The translations under genes were made by a program, and so were the position numbers. From Phanerochaete sordida (taxonomy: Eukaryota; Basidiomycota; Agaricomycetes; Polyporales; Phanerochaetaceae): 64,000 bases of DNA. Position 1 is the first letter of the stretch; the number at the start of each line of letters is the position of its first letter. Location: the NCBI GenBank assembly GCA_019973155.2, contig BPQB01000050.1:62001-126000 (forward strand), given 5' to 3'. The notes beneath the pieces were generated by a model, which saw only the letters and a program-made list of their open reading frames with translations, had not been told where the DNA came from and ran no database searches. Shown here piece by piece: positions 22,803-33,021 of the stretch.

Positions 22803-24239
22803 ATGCCCCCTTCCAAGCAGATCACTACCGTGAATGTCGTCATGGTCAGTACAGTCTCCCTTCTCCAAGGAAGGCTTGCTCATAAAGCACCAGGGTGCCG
22901 GCAACTTCGGCTTTGAAGGCATCGAGAGTTCGTATCATCCGTCTACGTTTACTTCCGAACTCGCTAACCCACGATCGCAGGTGCTCGTGTCACTAGCGTG
23001 AAGGATGTCGAGGATATCTTCGATGTCCTACAGGCTCATGGAGTCAACGAGATTGACACTGCGACCATGTACACCCAAGGCACCAGCGAGCGGCTCCTTG
23101 GCGAGACCGACTACAAGGAGCGGGGGCTTCACGTAGGTTCGAAGTTATATCCGCTTGGAGTGAGTTATTTGTAGGAGATTCGCAAGGATATGGGCTAACG
23201 ACTGTTCAAGACTAGCGGAGTGGCTCTGCCTGGTTTGCCCATCATTACCCACCGGGAGGAGGTGAGCAGTACAGAAACGTCTAGCAGTCTGTCGGTCGCT
23301 TAGTCGTTCCGCGTAGGATCTTCGCAAGTACCTGGACGCGTCTCTGAAGGCACTCAACACCGAGTCAGTACAACATTTCGAGCTTCGCAGCCGACAATTC
23401 TGATTCCTTACCAGCTGTCTCGACATTTGGTTTCTGCACGGCGCTGACCGCACCACACCGTACGAGCTGACGTTGAAAGCCGTGAACGCGCTCTACAAGG
23501 AGGGCAAATTCAAGCGCTTCGGCCTCAGCAACTACATGTCCTGGGAGGTCGCGCAGATCGCCGAAGTCTGCAAGGCAAACGGCTATGTTCGGCCTTCTGT
23601 CTATCAGGGGCTGTACAACGCCATGAACCGCAACGTCGAGCCGGAGCTCTTCCCGTGCCTCCGCAAATACGTCATCTCGTTCTACGCGTTCAATCCACTC
23701 GGCGGCGGCTTCTTCACCGGTCGCTACCGCTCGATGTACGACCAGGCCGAGGCCAACTCGCGCTTTGACCCGAACACGTTCCTCGGCAAGGTGTGTTATT
23801 TGCTCCTCATAGCGCGCTGGACCTGAAAAATGGGACGGCAGGACTCGCACCGCCGCTACTGGAACGAGGCCTACTTCGACGCGCTCGCCAAGATCGAGAA
23901 GGTCGCCACGAAGCACAACTTGGCACTCACAGAAGTCGCCTTGCGCTGGTTATCCCATCACAGCCAGCTCATGCGCGAGCACAGAGACGCAGTCGTGATC
24001 GGGGGCTCCAGTGTCAGCCAGGTCGAAGAGGTCAGTCCTGATTTGCCGACGAGGCCAATGCAACACTCATGAGACCACGTAGAACCTGAACAGCCTCGAG
24101 AAAGGACCTCTGCGTAAGTGCTCTGCGATTCTCGACATGAGCACAATGTTCACGGACGTATCTAGCCGAGGAGGTCATCAAGACTCTGGACGAAGCTTGG
24201 CTTTCAGTCAAGGTGGTTGCGGCGCAGTATTTCCATTGA
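22803..24239 (+). CDS. aldo-keto reductase, subfamily B copy 5 (AKR7-like)
   Basis: AKR7-like aldehyde reductase. The ATG at 22803 gives MPPSKQITTVNVVM|, an intron, then GAGNFGFEGIE. Then DIFDVLQAHGVNEIDTATMY (Asp, Tyr), TQGTSERLLGETDYKERG, LHVGSKLYPL (Lys), DLRKYLDASLKALNTE, CLDIWFLHGADRTTPYELTLK (His), FGLSNYMSWEVAQIAEVCK, YQGLYNAMNRNVEPELFPC, FNPLGGGFFTGRYRSMYD, RRYWNEAYFDALAKIEK, ALRWLSHHSQLMREHRDAV, IGGSSVSQVEE, NLNSLEKGPL and, after an intron, EEVIKTLDEAWLSVK...QYFH. Stop TGA at 24237. Small departures from its siblings (HAPDR to HGADR, REHGD to REHRD, IGAS to IGGS) show it is the most diverged of the tandem three, though the catalytic four are intact. Confidence 0.9.
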
Positions 24240-24442
24240 ATGGTATGCTGTTTTACGGATAGCCTCGCTGGGTCAGATTACCCCTACGAATGGAAGTTTC
24301 ATGCCTTCGATGTGGCTGTCCTTCGCAAGTGCTCTGAGCGGTGTGCAAGCCCGATCGCGGTATTTGTTGTGCTTTATTTGTTCGACAGCTGGCGCACGTC
24401 ACAGGGGCCTTTCTCCTGCTCGCTCCAACCTCTCTCGGGGCC

Positions 24443-24590
24443 ATGGTCAACGTTGGTCCCAATCAGACGGTGAGTATCGCTCCGTAATCACGCTCGCTAC
24501 ATAACGTGCATGCTCACTGGCTGGGCCTAGATTTTCGCGACGAGCATCCTGGTCGTCCCCGGAAAATATGGCTACAAACACAGTCCCTAG
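24443..24590 (+). promoter_or_regulatory. upstream ATG exon and intron in the BTB-1 leader
   Basis: ATG at 24443 opens a nine-codon exon (MVNVGPNQT) followed by a GTGAGT...CCTAG intron at 24470-24530. After splicing this frame runs past the main ATG at 24568, one base out of phase, and stops a few codons later. It would then be an overlapping uORF. The same leader layout exists before BTB-3. Confidence 0.45.
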
Positions 24591-26315
24591 AACTGCGCCG
24601 GCTCCGTTTGACAAGCCCTCCGCAGACGTCATACTTCGTACTTCTGACAACGTCGACTTCCATGCTCATAAAATCATTCTCTCTCTGGCGTCACCTTTCT
24701 TCGACACCATGTTCTCCATGCCCCAGCCTACCGGATCAGCCCCTTCCGAGAAGCCTCCTGTCGTCGAGATTGCGGAGAGCAGCCGCACTCTCGAATATCT
24801 GCTGCTTTACTGCTATCCAGTACGCGATCCGTATATTTCGACTTGCGACTTCAACGCGCTGGACCGTGTCTTCGGTGCCGCCAAGAAGTACGACTTCGCC
24901 GAAGCAATCGAACTGGTCAGGAATAGGCTCGACAATGTGTCCAAATCCTACCCCCTCCCTGTATTCGCCATCGCTTGCCAGCATGATGACGAGATCTTGG
25001 CGAAAGCTGCAGCTACATGCTGGAGAAATACCTGCTTCACTCAACCCACATTGTTCAGCTTGCTGCCAGCTAGCCAGGCGGACTCGATGACGAGATGGCG
25101 CACGTCTTGGCTCTCCTCCAAATTCCACGAAACTCTCGTGGACCAGAGTTACGACTTCGAAATGGAGGGTCGCCTTACCGCAGGGTCCCTCTTCCGCCTG
25201 CTCCAGTACGTGAAGAGCGGCCAGATCACTTCATTCGTCTCTCCTCCTCCTTTTTCTAGCAGGGCAACGTCGTCCAGACAGCTCGTGCCGACCGAGGAGG
25301 TTGCTACTGCCAAGACGCAATACCCGTTCTCTGATGCCAATGCGGATCTAGTCGTACGATCCTGCGACGGACATCAATTTCGAGTCCATCGAGCGATCCT
25401 CGAGATGCTCCTCGACCCCAGCACCCCTGAATCTTCGTCATGTCTAGCGTCGGCCTTCGGAGAGTCATCCATGACCACAGGTTTTGACGCTCTTCCTCTC
25501 TATGACCTCAAGGATAGAAGCCATACGCTCGTTAACCTGCTGCGCCAGTGTTACCCCACCTCCGCCACGATTGCTGACTGGGACATCGACACTCTTGGCT
25601 GCGAAGTGGCGCTGCGGGTATACCTAGCCGCCCAACAGTATGGCTTCATCCCTGTCCTCCGGGCGTATCGCTCTCGCATGCACCAGCTCCTCCCGCAGGC
25701 GCCCCTGGACGTCTACTGCATCGCCGTCGCGCTCGGCTGCACGGACGAACCGGAGGCTGCTGCACGGCAGCTCGCTTTCTCCAACCTCCGCGACATGTAT
25801 TCCCCCAAACTCGAGTGCCTTCCTGTGAAGGACTATCATCGCCTGCTCGAATATCATCACGCCTGTCAGGTAGCTATCCGCGCTGTTTGGCAAGACCACT
25901 TTCCCCACACACAGAGCACGCCAAGGCCTACGATAGCCCATACAGTCACTGGTCCGTACGGAGCCTACAACCTGTTCAACGTACGTACGTCTGTCCCCGC
26001 TCCCGACCCTGCGCTCGCCCAGTTCGAGTGGCTCGAAGATGCGGGAGTGGCGTCCGCCAGAGACTGCATCTGGCAGACCGTGCTCGAACAGGAGGTCGAT
26101 ACAACGAATACCTCGAACCGCTCGCACTCCGTCGGCCAACCCCGAGTAGACCGCGCAGCGATAGCGGATACGAGGGCGAAGGTGGAGAAAGCTGTAGATG
26201 CTGGGCTGGACGCGGTGAGCACCATTCCAACTTCCGAGGACGCGGATACTGAGCGACTATCAACCAGGTTACCTTTCGGCATGAAGACGTCTCGAGCCAA
26301 GACAAGACGCCATGA
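24568..26315 (+). CDS. double BTB/POZ-domain protein 1
   Basis: Likely protein-protein interaction factor; BTB domains form dimers or bind cullin-3, but no partner is known here. The ATG at 24568 gives MATNTVPRTAPAPFDKPSAD. BTB unit 1 starts near residue 18 (ADVILRTSDNVDFHAHKIIL, LASPFFDTMFSMPQ, LEYLLLYCYPV). A second, weaker BTB-like unit starts near residue 258 (ADLVVRSCDGHQFRVHRAIL, LVNLLRQCYPT). Then a conserved region: LLPQAPLDVYCIAVALGC, LAFSNLRDMYSPKLE, LLEYHHACQVAIRAVW. The main exon is one long frame. A 3' intron at 26215-26267 is inferred because splicing gives the tail VTFRHEDVSSQDKTP, nearly the same as in BTB-3; this makes 564 residues. Unspliced, the frame would run to 26319. 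First of three tandem paralogues. Confidence 0.87.
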
Positions 26316-26770
26316 ATAGCCGATGAGTGGGTAGCGTATGTCTCTTGTGGTGACGAAATTGGGAACGCCTCTCGGGTTTCAAATCCTCATACTCCCTACC
26401 ATAAACCTAGGCCAAGTGATCCAAATGATATATTTTGCGTATGTGCCAGTACGCCGTGCCTACCAATGCTCACTCAGCTTGCCTTGCGAATGGATGACAC
26501 TTGCGTACACAGAGAGGATTCACATTGCTTTCAGTCTAGCAGATGATACTCCACGAGTCTGATCTCAGCCCCGTCGTGTCCTGCGGGCTTTGTTTGGGCA
26601 TGTTTGCGCATCAGCCGGTCGCCTTGCCGCAGCCGCATTGTCTTCTCTTCCTGACACTTGCGTCTCCTACGTTGGTGAGCGATGTCCTCAAGGTCTACGT
26701 CTTGTTTCTGATGTCGCCTGTCCTCTCTTGTTTGAGGCGTCAGGATCTCGCGATCTCATCAAGCTACGAG
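26316..26770. other. intergenic / BTB-2 leader
   Basis: The frame of BTB-2 stays open back to 26543, but the translation there is Cys/Leu-rich and unlike the paralogues' N-termini, so it is treated as 5' leader. Confidence 0.45.
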
Positions 26771-28451
26771 ATGGCGAACGTTGCTGCGCCACCGTTCAAC
26801 AAGCCGTCTGCAGATGTCATACTCCGTAGCTGCGACAACGTTGACTTCCACACACACAAGAATATCCTATCCCTGGCTTCCTCGTTCTTTGAGACGATGT
26901 TCTCGATACCACAAGGCCCCGAGCAGGCACTTTCTGGCCTCCCCGTCGTCGAAATATCGGAAAACAGCTCAACCCTCGATTCCCTGCTGCGGCTATGCTA
27001 CCCTGTCCGAGACCCTATTCTGGGGAACATCGATCTCGCTGGCCGTGTTTTGGCCGCTGCAAAGAAGTACGACTTCACAGAGGCGAGCGATTTAGTCGCT
27101 GAGAAGCTCCGCGGGCTCGCCTGTACCAGTCCTCTTGAAGCCTTCTCCATTGCCTGCCGTTATGGCGATGAGGATTTGGCCCTCCGCGCTGCCCAAATAT
27201 GGAGAGGGAAGAATACCCCGAGCTCTTCAGTATTTGGCCTCTTCTCCGCCAGTCGAGAGGGACTAGAGGAGAAGTGGCGTCAATCCTGGCTCTCGGCTCA
27301 GTTCAGTGACACTATCATCTCCCAGAGCTACGCTACCTCCATGAAAGGACAGATATCTGCTGGCCCGTTCTTTCGTTTGCTCCAATACATCAAAGATAGT
27401 AACTCCACCATCTCGACGTTCACACAGGTTCCGAAGCCGGCAGCCTCTTCCTTGACTCAAGTGACTTCTACGGTCGACAGCGTCGCTCTATCAAACAATT
27501 ACCCATTTAATCGTCCCAATTGTGACCTCATTTTGTTCTCCCAGGATGCATTCAGCTTTCGAGTGGAGCGTACGGTCCTCGAGGCACTCCTTGGAGGTGA
27601 ATCCAACCAAGACATCGAGTCCATTCTCGGAGCACCCACGACGAATCCTACATCGGAAGAAGCCCTTCCCACCATCACGGTGCGAGAAGACAGCGGCACC
27701 CTCGCCTGTCTTCTGCGATTATGCTATCCAGCATGCAAAGACACGGTGCTCGACTGGAGCATCGACCAGCTCGCAGGAGAGCGTGCTCTGCGCGTATACC
27801 GAGCCGCTCAGCGGTACGGCCTGCAGTCGATCACGCGGGCATATCGCATTCGCCTACGCACGCTCTGCACCGAGGAGCCCTTGCGCGTGTATTGCATCGC
27901 TATCGCTCTCGGGATCGCAGAGGAGGCCCTGTGCGCGGCGCGACACCTCGCATTTTCAAACCTCCGTGACATGTACTGTCCCGAGCTCGAATCGCTGCCC
28001 GTTGATGACTACTACCGCCTTCTCAAGTATCATCACGGATGCCATGCGGCGATTCGCTCGATGTGGAGGACTCACTTCCCTGACCTAACGAAGCCCCCTC
28101 CATCCCCTACGGGTTCTGTTTTCGGCAGTCGGAGTCTTGGCTCGCCGAGCCCTGAAGCTACTGCCTTGGGCGAGGCTAGATTGACCCTGGCAGATTTCGA
28201 CGGGCAAGACAGTCCTGGAAAAGATACTCTTCAAGCTGGACTCCTGAAGGCATTTCTTGAACGTGAAATCGCGGCTGCCACCGTTCCCAGGATGTTTGGC
28301 ACAGGGGCATACCGCCTGGACTGGAGCGCGGTGCTGCAGACGAAATCAAAGGTTGAGGAGGACATCGAGGCCGCACTGCAGGCTGTAAGAATTTCTACGC
28401 AATGTTTGAATATGTTTTCGGCTAATATACCGCTTACAGCTTCAGCTATAG
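26771..28451 (+). CDS. double BTB/POZ-domain protein 2
   Basis: Paralogue of the neighbours on both sides. The start at 26771 (MANVAAPPFNKPSAD) aligns with theirs. BTB unit 1 is ADVILRSCDNVDFHTHKNIL, LASSFFETMFSIPQ, LDSLLRLCYPV. The second unit starts near residue 250 (CDLILFSQDAFSFRVERTVL, LACLLRLCYPA). Then LRVYCIAIALGI, LAFSNLRDMYCPELE and LLKYHHGCHAAIRSMW. An intron at the paralogous position (GCT|GTAAGA ... CTAAT ... TTACAG, 28385-28439) would end the protein LQL* at 28451, giving 541 residues. Without splicing the frame ends at 28471. So the 15-residue tail shared by copies 1 and 3 seems lost here. It lacks the conserved leader exon seen before copies 1 and 3. Confidence 0.85.
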
Positions 28452-28761
28452 TCGCGCAGCTGTATGAGTAAGTACAGGACGCAGGCGGGGATTCTCAGGT
28501 GGCACAGTACGAGATTTTCCGCTGAGACTTCATTCACCGCCTATATTTTTGCAAGGGTATATACTTACACTGAGTAGCAATAGCAGTCAATAAATGACAG
28601 GCTCATGTTCTGGAGATTTCTGTGCAACCGGGGCGAGTTCGATAGCGGCCTTTGTTTTTCCTTGTTTGTTCGACGGGGAATGCGCGCCGAGGATGGCAGT
28701 CTCCCCCGCTTGATGCCCGCTTGTGACTTCGAGTCCGACGGTCGCCGACCTCTCTCGAGCC
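28452..28761. other. intergenic
   Basis: Spacer between BTB-2 and BTB-3. No gene. Its last part resembles the stretch before BTB-1 (TTTGTTCGAC and CTCTCTCG motifs just ahead of the leader ATG). Confidence 0.45.
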
Positions 28762-28850
28762 ATGTTCAGATTTGGGCCCAGTCCTGAAGTGAGCATATCT
28801 CGGCATATCCAATAGTTTGAGCACACCTGGTACTAACCGCAACACCTCAG
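28762..28850 (+). promoter_or_regulatory. upstream ATG exon and intron in the BTB-3 leader
   Basis: ATG at 28762 opens MFRFGPSPE, followed by a GTGAGC...CTCAG intron at 28789-28850. Here the spliced frame is in phase with the main ATG at 28896, which would add 24 residues to the N-terminus. Compare BTB-1, where the same layout is out of phase. Confidence 0.45.
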
Positions 28851-28895
28851 GTCCCCCCGACATTGAATATCACACGATGGACATCGCAGACAAAG

Positions 28896-30604
28896 ATGGC
28901 CGATCCTGAGGGCACCGCTAGAACTGCGCCGCCCCCGTTCGACAAGACGTCTGCGGACGTCATCCTTCGCACCTCGGATAAGGTTGATTTCCACGCGCAT
29001 ATGATCATTCTTTCCCTCGCGTCGCCCTTCTTCAGCACCATGTTCTCCATCCCACAATCTACCGCCGCCACTCGTCTCGAGTGCCCTACCGTCGAAATCG
29101 CGGAAGATAGCGCCACTCTAGAGTGTCTGTTACGCTACTGCTATCCCGTGAGCGATCCCATTATCGCGGAAGACAACTTCGATGCGCTAGACCGCGTCCT
29201 GGGCGCCGCCAAAAAGTACGAGTTCGTCGAGGCAACCGAGCTGATCTACAAGGTACTCTACAGGGCGGCAATACCATATCCTCGTGCTATATTTGCCATC
29301 GCTTGCCAGCACGACGACGAGGATTTGGCTAGTTCTGCGGCCAGATACTGGAGAAATACTTTAGCTTCCAGACCGCCAGCAGGTCAGGATCTTCCCGTGG
29401 TTTGGCGAACGTCCTGGCTGTGCCCCGAATACCATGGAAGTCTCCAACACCAAAGCTACCATATATATATGAAGGGGCGGGTGACTGCGGGGTCCTTCTT
29501 TCGTCTTTTGCAGCGCGTGAAGGGCGTTGAAATCACTTCATGTTTATCCCCGCCTTCTCTGCCCAACTCCACATCATCTTACGTGCAATCCATGCAGGAT
29601 CACGAGATTGCCGCTGCCACGAAGAAATATCCTTTCTCCCGTCCCGACGCGGACGTCACGATACGATCCTGCGACGGACATGAATTTCGAGTCCATCGGA
29701 CGGTCCTCGAGACGCTCCTAAACCCCAATGCTTCCTCAAACCTCACATCAGTCTTTGGAGAGCCACTCGCGACCACAGAATCCAACGATCTTCCCGTTTT
29801 TTCTCTGAAAGACGGGGGTCACAGTCTGGTCATCCTACTACGCCAGTGTTACCCGACTCACGAAGTCGCCCCAATCTCTGACTGGGACGTCGACACCCTC
29901 GGCTGTCAGCCGGCGTTGCGCGTATACCAAGCCGCGCGGCGATATGGGTTCATTCATATCTACAAGGCCTATTTCGCTCGCATGCGCCAGCTCCTCCCGC
30001 AGGCGCCCCTGGACGTTTACTGCATCGCCATCGCACTCGGCTGCATGGATGAGGAAGAGGAGGCTGCGCGGCAGCTTGCCTTCTCCAATCTCCGTGACAT
30101 GTACTCCCCAAAGCTCGAATTTCTTCCTGTCGAGAACTACTACCACCTTCTGGAATATCACCATGCTTGCCAAGTCGCGATTCGTGCTGTTTGGAAAGAC
30201 CACTTTCCGAGGCCGCAGCCTGTGCCAGCCCAGAGAGCCGCTGGTTCGAATGCGACCCACAGCCTGTCCAATCCATCCCCAGTTATATCCGCTGCACTCG
30301 CACAATTCGAGTGGCTTGAAGGTCCGGGAGTGGTATCCGCCAGAGACGGCATCTGGCAAGCCATGCTCGAACGCGAGGTCGATACGGCGAACGCTTCAAA
30401 CCGCCCATTCGCCGCTGGCATACTTCATCGAGTAGATCGTGCGGCCATAGCGTCTATGCGCGATGACGTTGAGAAAGCTCTTGCCACTAAACTGGCTGCT
30501 GTGAGTAGTATTTCCTCGCGCCCGCATGCAGTTGCTCAATTGGTGCTATCATTTAGGTTACCTATCGGCGTGAAGACACTGCCAGCCAAGAGAAGACATC
30601 CTGA
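28896..30604 (+). CDS. double BTB/POZ-domain protein 3
   Basis: Closest relative of BTB-1. The ATG at 28896 gives MADPEGTARTAPPPFDKTSAD, matching copy 1; an in-frame upstream start at 28762 is possible. BTB unit 1 is ADVILRTSDKVDFHAHMIIL, LASPFFSTMFSIPQ, LECLLRYCYPV. The second unit begins near residue 251 (ADVTIRSCDGHEFRVHRTVL, LVILLRQCYPT). Then LLPQAPLDVYCIAIALGC, LAFSNLRDMYSPKLEFL and LLEYHHACQVAIRAVW. The 3' intron 30501-30556 joins to VTYRREDTASQEKTS, stop TGA at 30602, for 550 residues. Reading through instead would run to 30728 and give a tail unlike copy 1, so the intron is preferred. Role unknown. Confidence 0.87.
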
Positions 30605-30748
30605 TCAGTTGGTGAAGGAGCGGTGTATTTATTTGGAAGCGCACATACAAGGAAAGGAAGCAGTGGACATATCAGTCAATAAACACACATTTGCTAGCAC
30701 GACACCAGGCCGGCAGCGAAGGCAGTGATAATTTCAGCTGCGCAGCAT

Positions 30749-32052
30749 TCAGTAGGATGCTAATGGGGGCTCGAGACCCGCCTTCTCGATCGCATAGTCC
30801 GACTGTCGCATCAACAGCACGCCGAGTGGCACGAGGACCTCGGGGTGCAGCAGCTCTGGTGTGGCTTGCCGGGGTCCGGCGATGCACACCTTGAGCTGCG
30901 TCCAGTCGCCCGGCTTGGTCACCACCGTCTTCAGCACCACATGTCCATGGCGCCCGCCCTCGCGGATCGTCGCTCCCGGTGGATGTCCGGGCCGCGTCCA
31001 GGCCTCGGACGTGAAGGTCCCGACTTCGAAGGCCATGCTGGCGGTAGGACTGCCCGGCTGCGACCAGTTCTGCGCTTGTGTCCAGTCTGGCGAGAGAGGT
31101 GTGTCGATGTGGAAACGCAGCACGTCGTCGTCCGCGGTGAAATTGCCGCTCATGCACTGGGGAGACGGAGTGACCGAGGTGTCGTTGATGGCTGGTGCAC
31201 AATACCCCACAGTCTTGTTGAGTATCATGTTGTACTGGACAGACCTCAGGAGCGGATATGAGGCTGGGGGCATTGCGGTGTAGACGTCTTGCAGCGCGAA
31301 GACCAAGGACGGAAACTCCTCCGAGTATCCGTTGGTAGGATTGTTGTCGGAAGCCGTAATGTTAAAGGTGAACAGCCGGGTAGCGTTATTGGTCGAGTAA
31401 AAGTGGGTGTTAGATGTCGTGCCGAGGTTTATGACCAAGATTGCGAACATGGGATACTGGTCGCAGGCGTGGTCCCATGCGTGCTGATAGAAAAAGGCGT
31501 CTAGTGACCACACGGGATGCTTGTGCTGAATGAACGTACTGCATGGACGAGAGGAGGGAGAAACCAACCTCCGAAGAACGGCACTATAGTCCCTAGAGTG
31601 GTGAACAAAAGATACAAAGGAGTGAAAACGGCGTAGAAGTAAGCGTTTGAGCGCCGGCAGAGTTCATAGTACTCCACGAGCCTCCATGGTGCTAGCAAGG
31701 AGTGGAAGAATGTGGCCATGCCCAGCACAGCCCTGAAACCTATGATAAAACCAAAGGTAAAGGTGAATAGCGCGTATTCGGTCCACCATCCGTCGTCACT
31801 GTTCAGGATCCCGCCGGGGACGGGGTAAACCGTAGTCGCCACGTAGTAGTAGAGTACTACAGCATCGGCGGCGTACAGCACAAGCTGAACCTGCACGGAA
31901 ACATTAGTCATGTAACGACCACGACCACGCAATACTCACCAAGTTGTACTTCCGGCTACTCGCGGACGGCGTACAGTATGTCAGAAGGTCGCTCAGTGCG
32001 AGACGAAACGGCTTATCCTCGAAAGACTGGGGGTGGGAAGGGGGGTGCTCCA
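30749..32052 (-). CDS. multi-pass membrane protein, unknown family
   Basis: Not recognised. The ATG at 32052 gives MEHPPSHPQSFEDKPF; after an intron (TTG|GTGAGT...GTGCAG) comes a hydrophobic region with three clear membrane segments: QLVLYAADAVVLYYYVATTV, a TFTFGFIIGFRAVLG stretch and YLLFTTLGTIVPFF. A further intron (GGTTG|GTTTCT...ATGCAG) joins to TFIQHKHPVWSLDAFF, then a segment MFAILVINLG. The remaining half, about 200 residues, is hydrophilic with several N-glycosylation sites (NAT, NIT, NKT, NDT, NFT, NWS), which suggests an extracellular or lumenal domain. Stop at 30749-30751. TATA box 56 nt upstream. Tail to tail with BTB-3. The exon joins are plausible but not backed by a known family. 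Confidence 0.65.
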
Positions 32053-32107
32053 TGGAGGGCAAAACGAGGGACAGGAATCGATAGTGTCCGTCGTTACACA
32101 GTGCGCT

Positions 32108-32113
32108 TATATA
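32108..32113 (-). promoter_or_regulatory. TATA box of the membrane protein gene
   Basis: TATATA about 56 nt upstream of the ATG at 32052. Confidence 0.45.
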
Positions 32114-32532
32114 CACGTCGAGCCTGCTCTTTGTAGCTATCAACGTTGCTCAGGGGCTCCGTCGTGGTGCACCAGCGGCCGCGCTGCCTTTGTCTGACTC
32201 TTGCCTCGAGGCTTTGTCCGTCCCATCACCGATGCTCAAGGAGTGGCGGCATCGCATGGGCCGGCATCGCTGGACAAAGCAGAGTGCGCGGGCATGGCCG
32301 CGAAAGACGAGCTCGGGCCGCCGAGGGTGGACCAAGCAGCCGTTCTCAATTTACAGAGTCTGATGGTCCATCGACCCACTCTTGCGAGTTGTGCGGGTGC
32401 CTGCGTAGAAGATTAAGCCGAACGCACATACATCGTAGAGAGCGTCCAGGTTGTGCCTTTGGCAAGACACGAGGATACGATCCCAGAGCGATGCACCGTC
32501 GACCTGGGAGGTCACGCCAGGCCCGGAATATC
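32114..32532. other. intergenic
   Basis: GC-rich spacer before tRNA-Lys(CTT). No gene recognised; open frames here are short and without motifs. Confidence 0.4.
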
Positions 32533-32637
32533 GCCCGCCTAGCTCAATCGGATAGAGCGTCAGACTCTTAGAGCGCGGGTGAAAACACGCAATCGAGTGT
32601 TATCTGAAGGCTGCGAGTTCGACCCTCGCGGTGGGCT
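32533..32637 (+). tRNA. tRNA-Lys(CTT) with 31-nt intron, copy 1
   Basis: Acceptor GCCCGCC pairs with GGTGGGC. D-arm TAGCTCAATCGGATAGAGC. Anticodon stem TCAGA, loop C-T-CTT-A, then an intron at 32571-32601, then A and stem TCTGA. T-arm GCGAG TTCGACC CTCGC. A T5 terminator follows at 32642-32646. Identical, intron included, to the gene at 60314-60418. Confidence 0.95.
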
Positions 32638-33021
32638 AGTGTTTTTGCTCTCATTCCTTGCATTCGCTCTCACAGTTGGTCAACTTGGTCTGTTTTGCTT
32701 CCATTTAGCTTTCAAGAGGTAGCTACTAGCAACCCAGGATGAGCGTCGTGCGAGCCTGCGAGGATGATCATCGCGCTGTCTTGCAGGTTTTGGGGACCAT
32801 TGCGAACGTGACTCGTCAGACAATGATGCACCTCGAGTCCTCGACAGCCCAGGCCCCAGAGGACATTCGCATGAGACGCGCGTAATCGACGAGTATGTGA
32901 AGCGCACCGTGCACCATAGAACAGTCATCATACAGTGCTGATCTCGAAGAGAAGACAATGAATTCCAGGTTAAACGATATTTAATGTACAAGCAATTGAT
33001 TTGTTACAGCAGCATTGAGCT
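32638..33021. other. intergenic
   Basis: Terminator of the tRNA gene, then the 3' flank of the CsbD-like gene. No gene seen. Confidence 0.45.

Noticed and set aside
1..24239. AKR block as a secondary-metabolite gene cluster
   Set aside because: No polyketide synthase, peptide synthetase, terpene cyclase, dedicated transporter or regulator within it.
24568..26319. BTB-1 as a purely single-exon gene ending at 26319
   Set aside because: The spliced tail matches BTB-3 residue by residue in most positions, the unspliced one does not.
28863..30728. BTB-3 ending at 30728
   Set aside because: Same reasoning; the conserved intron moves the stop to 30602-30604.
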